Origin: JBKECO01 sp047974745
Lineage (GTDB): Bacteria; Bacillota; Clostridia; Lachnospirales; Lachnospiraceae
DNA length: 43,677 nucleotides
Assembly (NCBI GenBank): GCA_047974745.1
Contig: JBKECO010000035.1
Location: forward strand, 1 to 43,677
Direction: 5' to 3'
Position 1 is the first letter of the stretch. Every line of letters begins with the position of its first letter. Shown here in pieces: positions 33,087 to 42,203 of this stretch. The notes below the pieces were generated by a model. It was given only the letters and a program-made list of their open reading frames with translations, had not been told where the DNA came from and ran no database searches. A program made the position numbers and the translations under genes.

Positions 33087-35084
33087 TTAAACAGTTCTCA
33101 TCCAAACCATCATCTCTCCCTCACCTCTATTGTCCCAGAGAAAGTAAGGAATCAATGTCAGCTCGATTGGTTGTTTTACAGGTGCTTTTGTACGATACAA
33201 AGAAGAAACATCCTCGTTTTCCCATAGTTCACGGACTCCATGCGCTTTCAGAACGACGCAGTCTCCAAGATTGTCAATTTTCGCATTGATTTCTTCCAGT
33301 GAAGAAGTGTCCAATGCGATCTGGTGAAGATGACTTCCGTTATCCACCTCCTCTATACAATATACTAGTGGACCCCTCATCACGGCGACCCTGCCGCCAT
33401 TATAATGAATGTTCGGATTACTGTAGAGTATTCTTGGTGACATGTCCAGTGTCAGTTCAATATGTAACTCTTCATCAGGTTCAACATCTAGGAACCAGTA
33501 GCCATCTGTTACGTGTTCATTCTGATATAGGTCCGCCTGTCTTGCAGGTGCAGTGCTGACATGTCTCACCACAGCAGCCCTCCATTGGGAACACCATTCC
33601 GGAATTCTTATGGCAAGGCTCTTTTTGCTGCGACAGGCAGATGCAGCAGTGATTGAAATCCGATTTTTCCAAGGATATTCTGTCTGCACACTGATCTGAA
33701 AGGAGCCGTCCTCAAACGCAACATTCCCCTCGCCGCTGGCATATAAGTGAAAATAGAGCTGGTCGCTGCTCTTGGTGTAAACATATTCCCAAAGTGAGGA
33801 GAGAAGTCTGGCAATATTGGGGGGACAGCAGGCACAGGCGAACCACTCTGCTCTTGTGGATTTGATATGATGCCGTTCTGGATTGGCAGCATTCCACTCT
33901 GGCACCACCTCCAGTGGGTTCACATAGAAGAAGTGGTCTCCGCTCTGGCTCATACCAGCTAGAACTGTGTTATATAGTGCCCGTTCCATGATATCCGCAA
34001 AGCGGCGGTCTGCTTTATTCAGAAGCAGATATCTGGCAAAAAAGATCAATCCGATCGAGGCACAGGTCTCCGAATAATTCGTATCGTTCGGAAGATCATA
34101 ATCTCTGGTAAATGCCTCGCCACTGGGTGTGGAACCGATCCCGCCAGTGATATATAACTGTTTTTCTGTGATATTGTTCCAGAGTCTGAGACAGACCTCA
34201 TAGAGCTCTTTGTTTTTGTTTTTTGCCGCCAGATCTGCCATAGCTGCATACATATAGACAGCCCGAACGGCATGTCCTACTGCCTTTGGCTGCTTTATTA
34301 CAGGGAGATGGAACTGGTTATAATAGGAATAGGGATACTGATTATAGTGTTGATTTGGGTCATTCACTTTATGTTTGGACCAGAAGCTGATCTTTTTTCT
34401 CTTTATGAATTCCTCTTCAAAAAAGGAATTCGTTCCTCTTGTCATAAGAAAATATTCGGCAAGATCCAAATATGATTTTTTTCCTGTCTGATCGTAGAGT
34501 CGTAAAAGAGCCAGCTCAATTTCCTGATGTCCGGGATAACCATGCAGCTGATTCTCCTGAGGCCCGAATTTCTGTGCTATGTGATCAGCCAGTTTTTCGG
34601 CAATCATAAGGATTTTCTTTTTCCCTGTTGCCTGTGTATAAGTTACAGCAGCTTCGATAAAGTGACCGGCACAGTATAGTTCGTGACATTCTAGAAGATT
34701 GGTCCATTTTTTGTCTGGTTCTTCCAAGGTAAAATAGGTATTCAGATAACCATCATCTTCCTGGGCAGCTCCGATCAGATCAATGACATAATCGGCTTTT
34801 TCCTCAAGTGTCGGATCAGGATACAGCTTCAGCATATTTCCAACTGCTTCCAGCCATTTATACACATCAGAATCCTGAAAGACCTGACCATAGTACTGGC
34901 CTTCCATCTGCTTTGCAGCAATTTTAAAATTTTGAATGCTATGGCTCGGTTCCGAACTTTCACGCAGATCGTTTAATATATCCCACTGATAGGGAATGAC
35001 AACGGTTCTGATTTTGCTGATGTAGGTGTTCCAGAAGGAATCGTTCATCCTGTATTCTGTCAGGTCTAATGGCTCGAACTTCAT
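33087..35084 (-). CDS. GH127 beta-L-arabinofuranosidase
   Basis: Family 127 enzyme (former DUF1680) that removes beta-L-arabinofuranose, acting with a zinc-bound cysteine nucleophile. The 665-residue chain has the alpha/alpha barrel with GYPGHQEIELALLRLY, TGGIGSTPSGEAFTRDYDLP and the catalytic region E339 in NYSETCAS. The zinc/nucleophile cysteines lie in CACCPPN (C417, C419, C420). A C-terminal beta domain ends the protein. No signal peptide, so it is cytoplasmic. Its ATG overlaps the stop of the GH31 gene by 4 bases (ATGA), so the two are translationally coupled. It is the last gene of the minus-strand importer operon. Confidence 0.92.
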   Translation of the reverse strand: MKFEPLDLTEYRMNDSFWNTYISKIRTVVIPYQWDILNDLRESSEPSHSIQNFKIAAKQMEGQYYGQVFQDSDVYKWLEAVGNMLKLYPDPTLEEKADYVIDLIGAAQEDDGYLNTYFTLEEPDKKWTNLLECHELYCAGHFIEAAVTYTQATGKKKILMIAEKLADHIAQKFGPQENQLHGYPGHQEIELALLRLYDQTGKKSYLDLAEYFLMTRGTNSFFEEEFIKRKKISFWSKHKVNDPNQHYNQYPYSYYNQFHLPVIKQPKAVGHAVRAVYMYAAMADLAAKNKNKELYEVCLRLWNNITEKQLYITGGIGSTPSGEAFTRDYDLPNDTNYSETCASIGLIFFARYLLLNKADRRFADIMERALYNTVLAGMSQSGDHFFYVNPLEVVPEWNAANPERHHIKSTRAEWFACACCPPNIARLLSSLWEYVYTKSSDQLYFHLYASGEGNVAFEDGSFQISVQTEYPWKNRISITAASACRSKKSLAIRIPEWCSQWRAAVVRHVSTAPARQADLYQNEHVTDGYWFLDVEPDEELHIELTLDMSPRILYSNPNIHYNGGRVAVMRGPLVYCIEEVDNGSHLHQIALDTSSLEEINAKIDNLGDCVVLKAHGVRELWENEDVSSLYRTKAPVKQPIELTLIPYFLWDNRGEGEMMVWMRTV

Positions 35085-37459
35085 ATCTGTCTCTCCTCGT
35101 ATAATATTACTTCAATATGATTTGTTGTTGGCCAGATGCTGATGCCTTCCTCGCTTGGAACCATTTCCCCGCCTATGACTTGCTTTACCCTTTGGATATT
35201 CACTAGAAGGAAGTGTGCCCCATTGCTGTAATCCGAAAGATCTAGTTCAATACGATCTTCAAACCGCATAGCAGATGCTCGAAGAACCGTATCTCCATTC
35301 TGATCTGAAACAAAACTCTCAGCATGACAGGATTGTGCCAGTTCATACAGTCGGAGCTCTGTATCGGAACCGTAATTATAGTCCGGCCGCTCATCATACT
35401 TACCAAAAGCTAGAAGCGTATTTGCCTTAACGTAGAGAGGGAGGGAGAAATAATTGTAATTCTCCGTGAACCACTTTCCGCCTTCTCGGACTTCCTGGCT
35501 CAAAAGATGGGTCCATCTGCCTTCGGGCAGATAGTACTCAGCATCACCTTTGTCATTGAATATAGGTGCAACTAATATGCTTTCGCCCAGCATATACTGC
35601 TGATCCAGGTAACGAACTGCAGGGTCTTTGCCGAATTCCAGAATCATTGCCCGCATCACAGGGGCACCCGTTACATTTGCCTCAACTGCCTTTTGGAACA
35701 GATAAGGCATCAACCGCATTTTGAGCCTGGTAAAAGTGCCACAGACAGCAACGGATTCTTCGTCAAACAGCCAGGGGACACGATAGCTCCTTGAACCATG
35801 TAGCCTGCTGTGTGTAGAGAGCAATCCAAACTGGAGCCAACGTTTGTATAGATCAGGAGTTGCAGTCATTTCAAATCCACCAATATCATGGCTCCAGAAA
35901 GCAAACCCGGAACAGGTCAGTGATAGTCCGCCTCTCAGACTTTCTGCCATGGAAGCGTAGCTTGCAGAACAATCTCCGCCCCAATGAACCGGAAATCGCT
36001 GTCCTCCAACGGTGGCACTTCTTGCAAAAACAAGGGATTTTCCTATTCCTTTTTCTTGTTCCAGAAGGGTAAAGACAGCTTTGTTGTATAGGAAGGTATA
36101 GTAATTATGCATGCTGGAAGGATCAGATCCATCAAAATAGATCACATCTGTTGGAATCCTTTCTCCAAAATCTGTCTTAAAACAGTCTACACCCATTTCC
36201 AGAAGATGTGATAGTTTTGACTGATACCAGGTGACAGCTTTTGGGTTGGTGAAATCCACCAGTGCCATTCCAGGCTGCCAGTTGTCGATTTGCTTGATTC
36301 CTTTGCCGTCACTGCGCATCAAGAAATATCCACCCTCTAGTCCTTCATAGAAAAATTCGGTTCCCTGGGCAACGTAGGGATTAATCCATACGCAGATCTT
36401 GAGACCCTTCTCATTTTTATAACGTAGAAGCATATCTTTGACATCTGGAAAAACACGCTCATCCCATTTAAAATCGCACCAATGGAATTCCTTCATCCAA
36501 AAACAGTCAAAATGAAAGACACTGAGTGGAAGATCCCGAATTTTCATTCCATCAATAAAAGAACTCGTCGTTTCCTCATCATAATTAGTTGTAAAGGAGG
36601 TGGATAGCCAAAGTCCGAAGGACCAGCTAGGCGGCAGTGCTGGCTTGCCCGTTAGTCCTGTATATCCTATCAACACTTCTTTCATATCGGAACCATAAAT
36701 CAAATGATAGCGAATGATTTCTCCAGGAACGGAGATACCCACATACTCCACTTTCTCACTTGCAACTTCAAAAGAAACGCAGTCGCTGTGATCCACGAAT
36801 ACCCCATAGTTCTTATTGGTGATATAAAACGGAATATTCTTATAGGAGATCTGAGATGCAGTTCCACCATCTTCGTTCCAGATATCCACGACCTGACCAT
36901 TTTTTACAAAGGCTGTGAAGCGTTCTCCTAGCCCATAGACACATTCTCCTGGTGACAGCGAAAGTTCAGCTACCATATATGGGGTGTATTCTGCTCTCAT
37001 ATAGTCTTTGCCGGGGAATTTCGAAAGATGCTTTCTGTCATACTGCATATAACCTATATTATGGTAGGTCTCAGATGTAAGCAGCTGCCCTTCGGCTTCA
37101 TAATAAAAACCAAAATTCTCTAGATCGATTCGGACCTGAACTCTTCCAGACCGTAGCGTTGCCTCATTCTCACCGATCGTTGTCTGTACGTTTGTCGGAG
37201 AGGGTATTAGCTCGAACCGTGGCTCCTTTTTTTCATAACCGATGTGGTGATAACTGGTAACACTGATGATGTCAGGAGCTGCAGAAGTGAATTCCGTGAT
37301 GATAGTCACTACGTCCAGAGCATTGTTGCGGTTCTCGATTTTTTTCCCCGGAGATACAACTCGCAGCCCGCCGGGAATTTCCTCAACACTAAATGCCTGT
37401 TCTGCGTAGACGGCATTTGCAAGCTCATTTTTTTCCCAATAGCCTTCTGTGAATTTCAA
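35081..37459 (-). CDS. yicI: GH31 alpha-xylosidase (YicI-like)
   Basis: Releases alpha-D-xylose from the non-reducing end of isoprimeverose-type and xyloglucan oligosaccharides. The 792 residues follow the YicI layout: N-terminal beta-sandwich with YGLGERF, barrel with HFDCFWMKEFHWCDF, nucleophile D430 in KTDFGE, acid/base D496 in HWGGDCSA, and SHDIGGFE. The WCDFKWDERVFPD segment and length match alpha-xylosidases better than alpha-glucosidases. No signal peptide. It follows the binding-protein gene after a hairpin and overlaps GH127 by 4 bases. Confidence 0.9.
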   Translation of the reverse strand: MKFTEGYWEKNELANAVYAEQAFSVEEIPGGLRVVSPGKKIENRNNALDVVTIITEFTSAAPDIISVTSYHHIGYEKKEPRFELIPSPTNVQTTIGENEATLRSGRVQVRIDLENFGFYYEAEGQLLTSETYHNIGYMQYDRKHLSKFPGKDYMRAEYTPYMVAELSLSPGECVYGLGERFTAFVKNGQVVDIWNEDGGTASQISYKNIPFYITNKNYGVFVDHSDCVSFEVASEKVEYVGISVPGEIIRYHLIYGSDMKEVLIGYTGLTGKPALPPSWSFGLWLSTSFTTNYDEETTSSFIDGMKIRDLPLSVFHFDCFWMKEFHWCDFKWDERVFPDVKDMLLRYKNEKGLKICVWINPYVAQGTEFFYEGLEGGYFLMRSDGKGIKQIDNWQPGMALVDFTNPKAVTWYQSKLSHLLEMGVDCFKTDFGERIPTDVIYFDGSDPSSMHNYYTFLYNKAVFTLLEQEKGIGKSLVFARSATVGGQRFPVHWGGDCSASYASMAESLRGGLSLTCSGFAFWSHDIGGFEMTATPDLYKRWLQFGLLSTHSRLHGSRSYRVPWLFDEESVAVCGTFTRLKMRLMPYLFQKAVEANVTGAPVMRAMILEFGKDPAVRYLDQQYMLGESILVAPIFNDKGDAEYYLPEGRWTHLLSQEVREGGKWFTENYNYFSLPLYVKANTLLAFGKYDERPDYNYGSDTELRLYELAQSCHAESFVSDQNGDTVLRASAMRFEDRIELDLSDYSNGAHFLLVNIQRVKQVIGGEMVPSEEGISIWPTTNHIEVILYEERQI

Positions 37460-37477
37460 CGATTAACCTCTTCCTTT

Positions 37478-37506
37478 TAAAAAGGGGAAAGACGACGCTT
37501 TCCCCC
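37478..37506 (-). terminator. Terminator-like attenuator between binding protein and GH31
   Basis: Read on the minus strand, GGGGAAAG (37505-37498) and CTTTCCCC (37491-37484) pair around a 6-base loop, followed by TTTTT. It should reduce GH31/GH127 transcript relative to the binding protein. Confidence 0.65.
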
Positions 37507-37539
37507 TGTGTATGATCCTGTCTGTATTATAGCAGGATT

Positions 37540-38883
37540 TTAATTTGACGCACCATCAATTTCCTGCCATTTTTGTTCAATTGTTGAAACGGTATCATCC
37601 TTAGAACTTCCACCTTCTACATATGCCTGCATTGCTTCACCAAAAGCGGTATGGAAGCTGTCAGTCGAGTAGATTACACCAAGTGGAGCACTTCCGTCTG
37701 CTTCCGCTAATGCCTGACCTTGTTTGATAATTTCAAAAGTAGATTCTGTTGTCGTAGCGATTGGTGGAACCACGCCTGCCACATCTGTGAACCAAAGTTT
37801 GCCATAATCAGAGGTATACCACCAGTTGATGAATGCCAGTGTCGCATCGAGGCTCTCTGAGTCGTTATATACACGAAGCGCCTGGTCAGCACCTGTAATT
37901 ACCTGACAGTCTGCAGCATCATCATCGACTGGATATCCTGCAAACAGAATTTTTGCTTCTGGATTGATCTTAAGGATATCGCCCTCGACCCATGCACCTT
38001 GTCCTACCATAATGGCAGCCTTGTTACTTGCAAAAGCAGCCAGTTCTGCACTAAGGTCTGTTTCAAGAGGTTTTGCATCGCCATACTGCTTAACGAGATC
38101 AATAAATTCAAAATAATTATCATACAATGTTGGATATTCTTGAAGGGTAGTATTTCCAGATTCAAAAGATGCAACGAGTTCCTGATAGTTATCTGTGGAA
38201 GCTCCCATAAAATGCTGGAAAATATGTTTGTATACCCACCATTCAGCAAATCCGCTGGTAAATGCCTGGATTCCTGCAGCATCTAATTTTTCAGCAAGTG
38301 CTTTTAGTTCCGAAAGTGTCTTAGGAGCTTCTGTAACGCCCACCTGCTCTAATAATTCCTGATTGTAAACCAAACCAAAATAGTTTCCTTTTATTGCAAA
38401 ACCATAAATACCTTCTCCGCCTGCATCCTTCATAGAATCTGCTACTGCAGGAAGCATGGCTTCAGCAAGAGGCTGCCCAGTGAGATCATAGGAATATTCT
38501 ATATAGGTCTCGATTTCCTTACCTGAGGTAGAAGAGAAGATATCCGGCACATCTCCAGAGTTCAGCTTTGCCTTCAGCATCGTAGGGTAATCGTTCTGGG
38601 TCGTCTCATAAGTGATTGTGACATCAGGTGCCACAGTCTTGTATTCTTCGATTAAGGTGTTGATCGCATCCGCATATTCAGGCTGTGATATGAACATGTA
38701 GACTTCACCCGAGGTTCCTGCTGGATCAGCATTTTCTGAGGTCGCATCTGATGCTGACGACTCTGATGTGGTACTCTCAGCTGAGGTATCGCCCGAGCCA
38801 TCAGAGGAAGAACTGCCGCATCCAGCTAATAGTGCGGACGTCATTGTTAAAGCCAACACAATACTTAATATTCTTTTTTTCAT
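37540..38883 (-). CDS. Sugar ABC transporter binding lipoprotein (family 1)
   Basis: Extracellular binding protein of the MalE/family-1 class for oligosaccharides, 447 residues. The signal ends with the lipobox LLAGC at about residues 18-22, then a long Ser/Thr/Asp linker to about residue 58. Family segments include NTLIEEYKTVAPDVTITYET, LYNQELLEQVGVTEAPKTLSELKALAEKL and a C-terminal FINWWYTSDYGKLWF. GGAGGA precedes the ATG. It is downstream of its two permeases with an 88-base gap. No ATPase gene lies in the operon; these importers commonly share a genome-encoded MsmK/UgpC-type ATPase. Confidence 0.92.
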   Translation of the reverse strand: MKKRILSIVLALTMTSALLAGCGSSSSDGSGDTSAESTTSESSASDATSENADPAGTSGEVYMFISQPEYADAINTLIEEYKTVAPDVTITYETTQNDYPTMLKAKLNSGDVPDIFSSTSGKEIETYIEYSYDLTGQPLAEAMLPAVADSMKDAGGEGIYGFAIKGNYFGLVYNQELLEQVGVTEAPKTLSELKALAEKLDAAGIQAFTSGFAEWWVYKHIFQHFMGASTDNYQELVASFESGNTTLQEYPTLYDNYFEFIDLVKQYGDAKPLETDLSAELAAFASNKAAIMVGQGAWVEGDILKINPEAKILFAGYPVDDDAADCQVITGADQALRVYNDSESLDATLAFINWWYTSDYGKLWFTDVAGVVPPIATTTESTFEIIKQGQALAEADGSAPLGVIYSTDSFHTAFGEAMQAYVEGGSSKDDTVSTIEQKWQEIDGASN

Positions 38884-38971
38884 GAAAAATCCTCCTGATT
38901 TTATTGAATCAACATAAGAAACAGTGAACTGACGCTGGTTGTTGGCAAACCTCCCTTCTAGTAATGTGTGA

Positions 38972-39811
38972 TCATCCCTTGACGGCTCCGGCTACGACAC
39001 CTTCTACAATATATTTTTGAAGGAAGATGAAAAGCAGGATCGATGGCAGCACAGCAAGAATCATTGCCGCCATTGCATAGTGCCACTGTGTATTGAACTG
39101 GCCTATAAAAGAATATGCTGCCAATATCAGAGTTTTTGTATTAATAGAACTATTTACCATTAACAACGGCAATAAAAAATCGTTCCATATCCACATAACA
39201 TCTAAAACGATTACGGTAAAAGTAACTGATTTGAGCAATGGAAAAATCACAGATCGAAATGTGCGGAAGGTGGATGCACCATCCATCCAGGCACTTTCAT
39301 CTATTTCTTTTGGAATTGTGACCATAAAATTACTATAGATAAAAACAGCCATTGGAATTCCAAAGCCCCAGTACTGAATACCAAGACCAGCTTTTGTTCC
39401 GGAAAGATGAACAATACTCATGACTTTGAGTAATGTGATCATGATTGTCTGAAACGGAATCAGCATGGGAGTGATGATCAATACCATTACGATCTTTGTG
39501 TAGCGGTTTTGCTTTCTGCTCAGAACATAGGCTGCTAGTGAGGAAAAGAAAATAATGCCAACGATGCCGATACAGGTGATCACTATATTATTCAGGAAAA
39601 GCTGACCGTAGTGCATTTTGTCTACTACATAGGTGTAATTGCTCCACTCAATCTTACTTGGCAATGCCACTGCATCCAGAACGATCTCGCCGAATGGCTT
39701 TACAGAGTTGATCAGCATCAGGATGACCGGATAAAGGTATAGCAATGCGAGCAGTGCGATTCCGATTTCCAAAAGTACCATTTTAATTGTCTTTTTTTGA
39801 TTACGGGACAT
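38972..39811 (-). CDS. Carbohydrate ABC transporter permease, MalG type
   Basis: Membrane subunit of 279 residues with six predicted helices, the first at about 12-32 (MVLLEIGIALLALLYLYPVI). It has the ATPase-contact EAA loop ESAWMDGASTFRTFRSVIFP and the family C-terminus ending in VEGVVAGAVKG. Its ATG overlaps the stop codon of the MalF-type gene (TAATG), so the pair is coupled. Confidence 0.93.
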   Translation of the reverse strand: MSRNQKKTIKMVLLEIGIALLALLYLYPVILMLINSVKPFGEIVLDAVALPSKIEWSNYTYVVDKMHYGQLFLNNIVITCIGIVGIIFFSSLAAYVLSRKQNRYTKIVMVLIITPMLIPFQTIMITLLKVMSIVHLSGTKAGLGIQYWGFGIPMAVFIYSNFMVTIPKEIDESAWMDGASTFRTFRSVIFPLLKSVTFTVIVLDVMWIWNDFLLPLLMVNSSINTKTLILAAYSFIGQFNTQWHYAMAAMILAVLPSILLFIFLQKYIVEGVVAGAVKG

Positions 39812-40689
39812 TATAATTCCACCTCCCTTTTATTCATTGCCTTCAATACCACCTGTGTAATGATCATGACGAATACAAAAAATACCAGGGCTTTGGCAGA
39901 ACCAAGACCATAATTATTATTTTGGAATGCCTCACGATAGATATCCAGGGTAACACTGTATGTTGAACCGCCTGGGCCGCCTTTCGTCAGGGCAAGGATA
40001 ATATCAAACACTTTTAGAGAATTCGTTAGTGACATAAATACACAGATGGTAATGGAAGGAGAAAGCAGTGGTAATGTCACACGGAAAAAACGCTTCCAGG
40101 AACTGGCACCATCAATTGTAGCAGCCTCGAGTACGTCCGTCGGCACAGCCTGCAGACCTGCAATATAGAGCACGATGTAGAAGCCGAGTGATTGCCAGAT
40201 TCCTACAAAAACCACTGCCCAAAATGCCAGTTGACTATCTCCGAGCCAGCTGTAGTTTAGAAAGGGAAGATGTGTCTTTTCGTAAAGTACCGCAAAACCT
40301 TGGGAAAAAATGAATTTCCAAATAAAGCCGACAATGATCATGCTCATAATATAAGGAATGAAGAACATGCTGCGATATACATTGGCCAGCTTGAATTTCT
40401 GCACCAGTGTGACGGCAATGGCAATTGCAAAGATATTCGTAAACAAGATAAAAAGAACGGCATACTTCAAAGTAAAGACAAAACTCTGTAAAAATTCCGA
40501 TGAACCGAAAAATACAGTATAAAAATTCTCCAGACCGATAAACGTTGCTTCTTTTGCGATTCCATTCCATTCCGTGAAAGAGTAATAGCCACTCATAATA
40601 AATGGAATATAAAATACCAGTGCCACTAAAAGAATGCAAGGAATGGTAAAGACAATGCATTCTAGCAGTTCTTTCTTTTTTGATTTCAT
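39811..40689 (-). CDS. Carbohydrate ABC transporter permease, MalF type
   Basis: Membrane subunit of 292 residues with six helices and the EAA loop EAATIDGASSWKRFFRVTLP. It is the first gene of the minus-strand operon running through MalG, binding protein, GH31 and GH127. GGAGGG lies just upstream of the ATG. The promoter with an overlapping palindrome begins about 40 bases upstream, and the LacI-type gene 326 bases upstream is the probable regulator. Confidence 0.93.
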   Translation of the reverse strand: MKSKKKELLECIVFTIPCILLVALVFYIPFIMSGYYSFTEWNGIAKEATFIGLENFYTVFFGSSEFLQSFVFTLKYAVLFILFTNIFAIAIAVTLVQKFKLANVYRSMFFIPYIMSMIIVGFIWKFIFSQGFAVLYEKTHLPFLNYSWLGDSQLAFWAVVFVGIWQSLGFYIVLYIAGLQAVPTDVLEAATIDGASSWKRFFRVTLPLLSPSITICVFMSLTNSLKVFDIILALTKGGPGGSTYSVTLDIYREAFQNNNYGLGSAKALVFFVFVMIITQVVLKAMNKREVEL

Positions 40690-40723
40690 GAAATAACCCT
40701 CCGAATTTTGCTTCCCTCTGATG

Positions 40724-40757
40724 GTTTAATAGTAAACTTAAATATATGCAAAGTCAA
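40724..40757 (-). promoter_or_regulatory. Promoter of the importer/GH31/GH127 operon with palindromic operator
   Basis: On the minus strand TTGACT (40757-40752), a 17-base spacer and TACTAT (40734-40729) form a good promoter. The -10 is the centre of GTTTACTATTAAAC (40737-40724), whose GTTTA/TAAAC ends are inverted repeats. A repressor bound there would block the polymerase, fitting the LacI-type neighbour. Confidence 0.6.
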
Positions 40758-40972
40758 CATAATAATTATAACATCATCAAATAAATATATTTCATATGTC
40801 TATATTATATAAAATAATATCATTTTAAATGTGCATTATTAACAAATATATAGTTAAAAATTAGAATTTGCGTTGATGTGGACTAATGTTTAGGTTACAC
40901 TCACTCCTAAAATATTTTCTTAAGGTATTTGCAGATAGTGCTCATACCTGCTGAACAGTTATATAGAGCCAC

Positions 40973-41003
40973 AAAAAAAGAAGCTGATGTTTCTAGCTTC
41001 TTT
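40973..41003 (-). terminator. Terminator of the LacI-type gene
   Basis: Read on the minus strand, AAAGAAGCT and AGCTTCTTT (41003-40995 and 40985-40977) form the stem and a run of seven T follows, 13 bases beyond the stop. Confidence 0.85.
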
Positions 41004-41015
41004 CTTTTGCATGCA

Positions 41016-42029
41016 CTATTTCACACTTCCCCGTTCTATTAACATCACCTCGATAAATGGGTGTCTATCTAGGATTTCTGAACCCTGTATCATGCACATT
41101 AGTAATTCAACAGCTTTTTTTGCTTTTTCCTCAATATTGACACGGATCGTTGTCAGGCCACAAGGACAGAGCCTTGCGAACGTATCATCATCACAGCCGA
41201 CGATCGATATCTGTTCTGGAATTCTTATCCCAATATTCTCGTAGAAGTTGATTGCTTCGACAGCATTGAGATCAGTGGAGAAAAAGAAGGCAATTCCGTT
41301 ATCTGCCTGATTTTTAAATACATCAAACATCAGGAGACGATCATCGTAATCAGGCGGAATCAGAATATTGGTCAGTTTTCTTTTTTTGTGATAACCCTTT
41401 TGGTAAGCGTCATTCGCACCCATATATCTTCGATAGTCAGCTCCATCTCTCGTATTGCAAAAAAACAGAATATCTTGAACGCCCTTCTGAATTAGATATT
41501 CGACCATGATCTTTCCCGACTCCAGATCCTTAGAAGTAATATTCACCAACTCCCCTGGATTAGGTTCCTGTCTTACATTCATATCAATGGAAACAACAGG
41601 TTTTCCTGTTTTATTCATGATTTCAGTCAAAGCTGAGAGGGGCATGGAAATTCCGAGAATTCCATCTACATTCCAGCCCATCACCAAGGTGATGATTTCA
41701 TGAATATCTTTGGAAGAGCAGATCATCATATAATAACCCTGACTGCGCAGACTTCTCTCCAGAAGTCCGAGAATTGTTCCATAGAAAGGATGTTCATACA
41801 TGGAACTCAGCAAAAAAGAAGGGGTATGAACAATGACACCTATCATATGAGATGTCTTGTTATTCAGTGCCCGAAGACCAAAGCGAGGAATATAATTTCT
41901 CTTTTTCAATAATTGCTCAATCTTAAACTGTGTATCTGGCGAGACCTTTGCCGTATTTCCTTTTATCACGTTAGAGACGGTGGTTATACTGACACCGGCT
42001 TCCTGTGCAATCTGCTTAATAGTAACCAT
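41016..42029 (-). CDS. LacI-family transcriptional regulator
   Basis: Sugar-responsive repressor of 337 residues. The N-terminal helix-turn-helix is VTIKQIAQEAGVSITTVSNV, followed by the hinge helix (about 48-60) and a periplasmic-binding-protein-like effector domain beginning HMIGVIVHT. The C-terminal region keeps SIVGCDDDTFARLCPCGLTTIRVN, typical of the family. GGGGGT lies about 8 bases before the ATG. It is upstream of and in the same direction as the importer/GH31/GH127 operon but separated by a terminator, so it is transcribed separately. An oligosaccharide or released pentose is the likely inducer. Confidence 0.92.
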   Translation of the reverse strand: MVTIKQIAQEAGVSITTVSNVIKGNTAKVSPDTQFKIEQLLKKRNYIPRFGLRALNNKTSHMIGVIVHTPSFLLSSMYEHPFYGTILGLLERSLRSQGYYMMICSSKDIHEIITLVMGWNVDGILGISMPLSALTEIMNKTGKPVVSIDMNVRQEPNPGELVNITSKDLESGKIMVEYLIQKGVQDILFFCNTRDGADYRRYMGANDAYQKGYHKKRKLTNILIPPDYDDRLLMFDVFKNQADNGIAFFFSTDLNAVEAINFYENIGIRIPEQISIVGCDDDTFARLCPCGLTTIRVNIEEKAKKAVELLMCMIQGSEILDRHPFIEVMLIERGSVK

Positions 42030-42203
42030 TTGTGACCCCCATAAGAGAAAATGAATGAATTACCTTTTTTGATCCAGTTTGGTAATTACTAGTATCATAC
42101 CACAGATTCGCTAACTTTCACTAGACGGTCTGAAACCTTTGTGTTAGGATGAAATACTGATATAATAGAAAAGATACATGACGGAAAAACAATGAGGACG
42201 TTT

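Larger units (their letters stand above)
40690..41015. other. Intergenic interval between the sugar operon and the LacI gene
   Basis: This very AT-rich stretch holds the operon promoter at its left end and the LacI-gene terminator at its right end. A 6-base inverted repeat AGGTAT/ATACCT lies at about 40923-40949. I see no gene in it. Confidence 0.5.
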
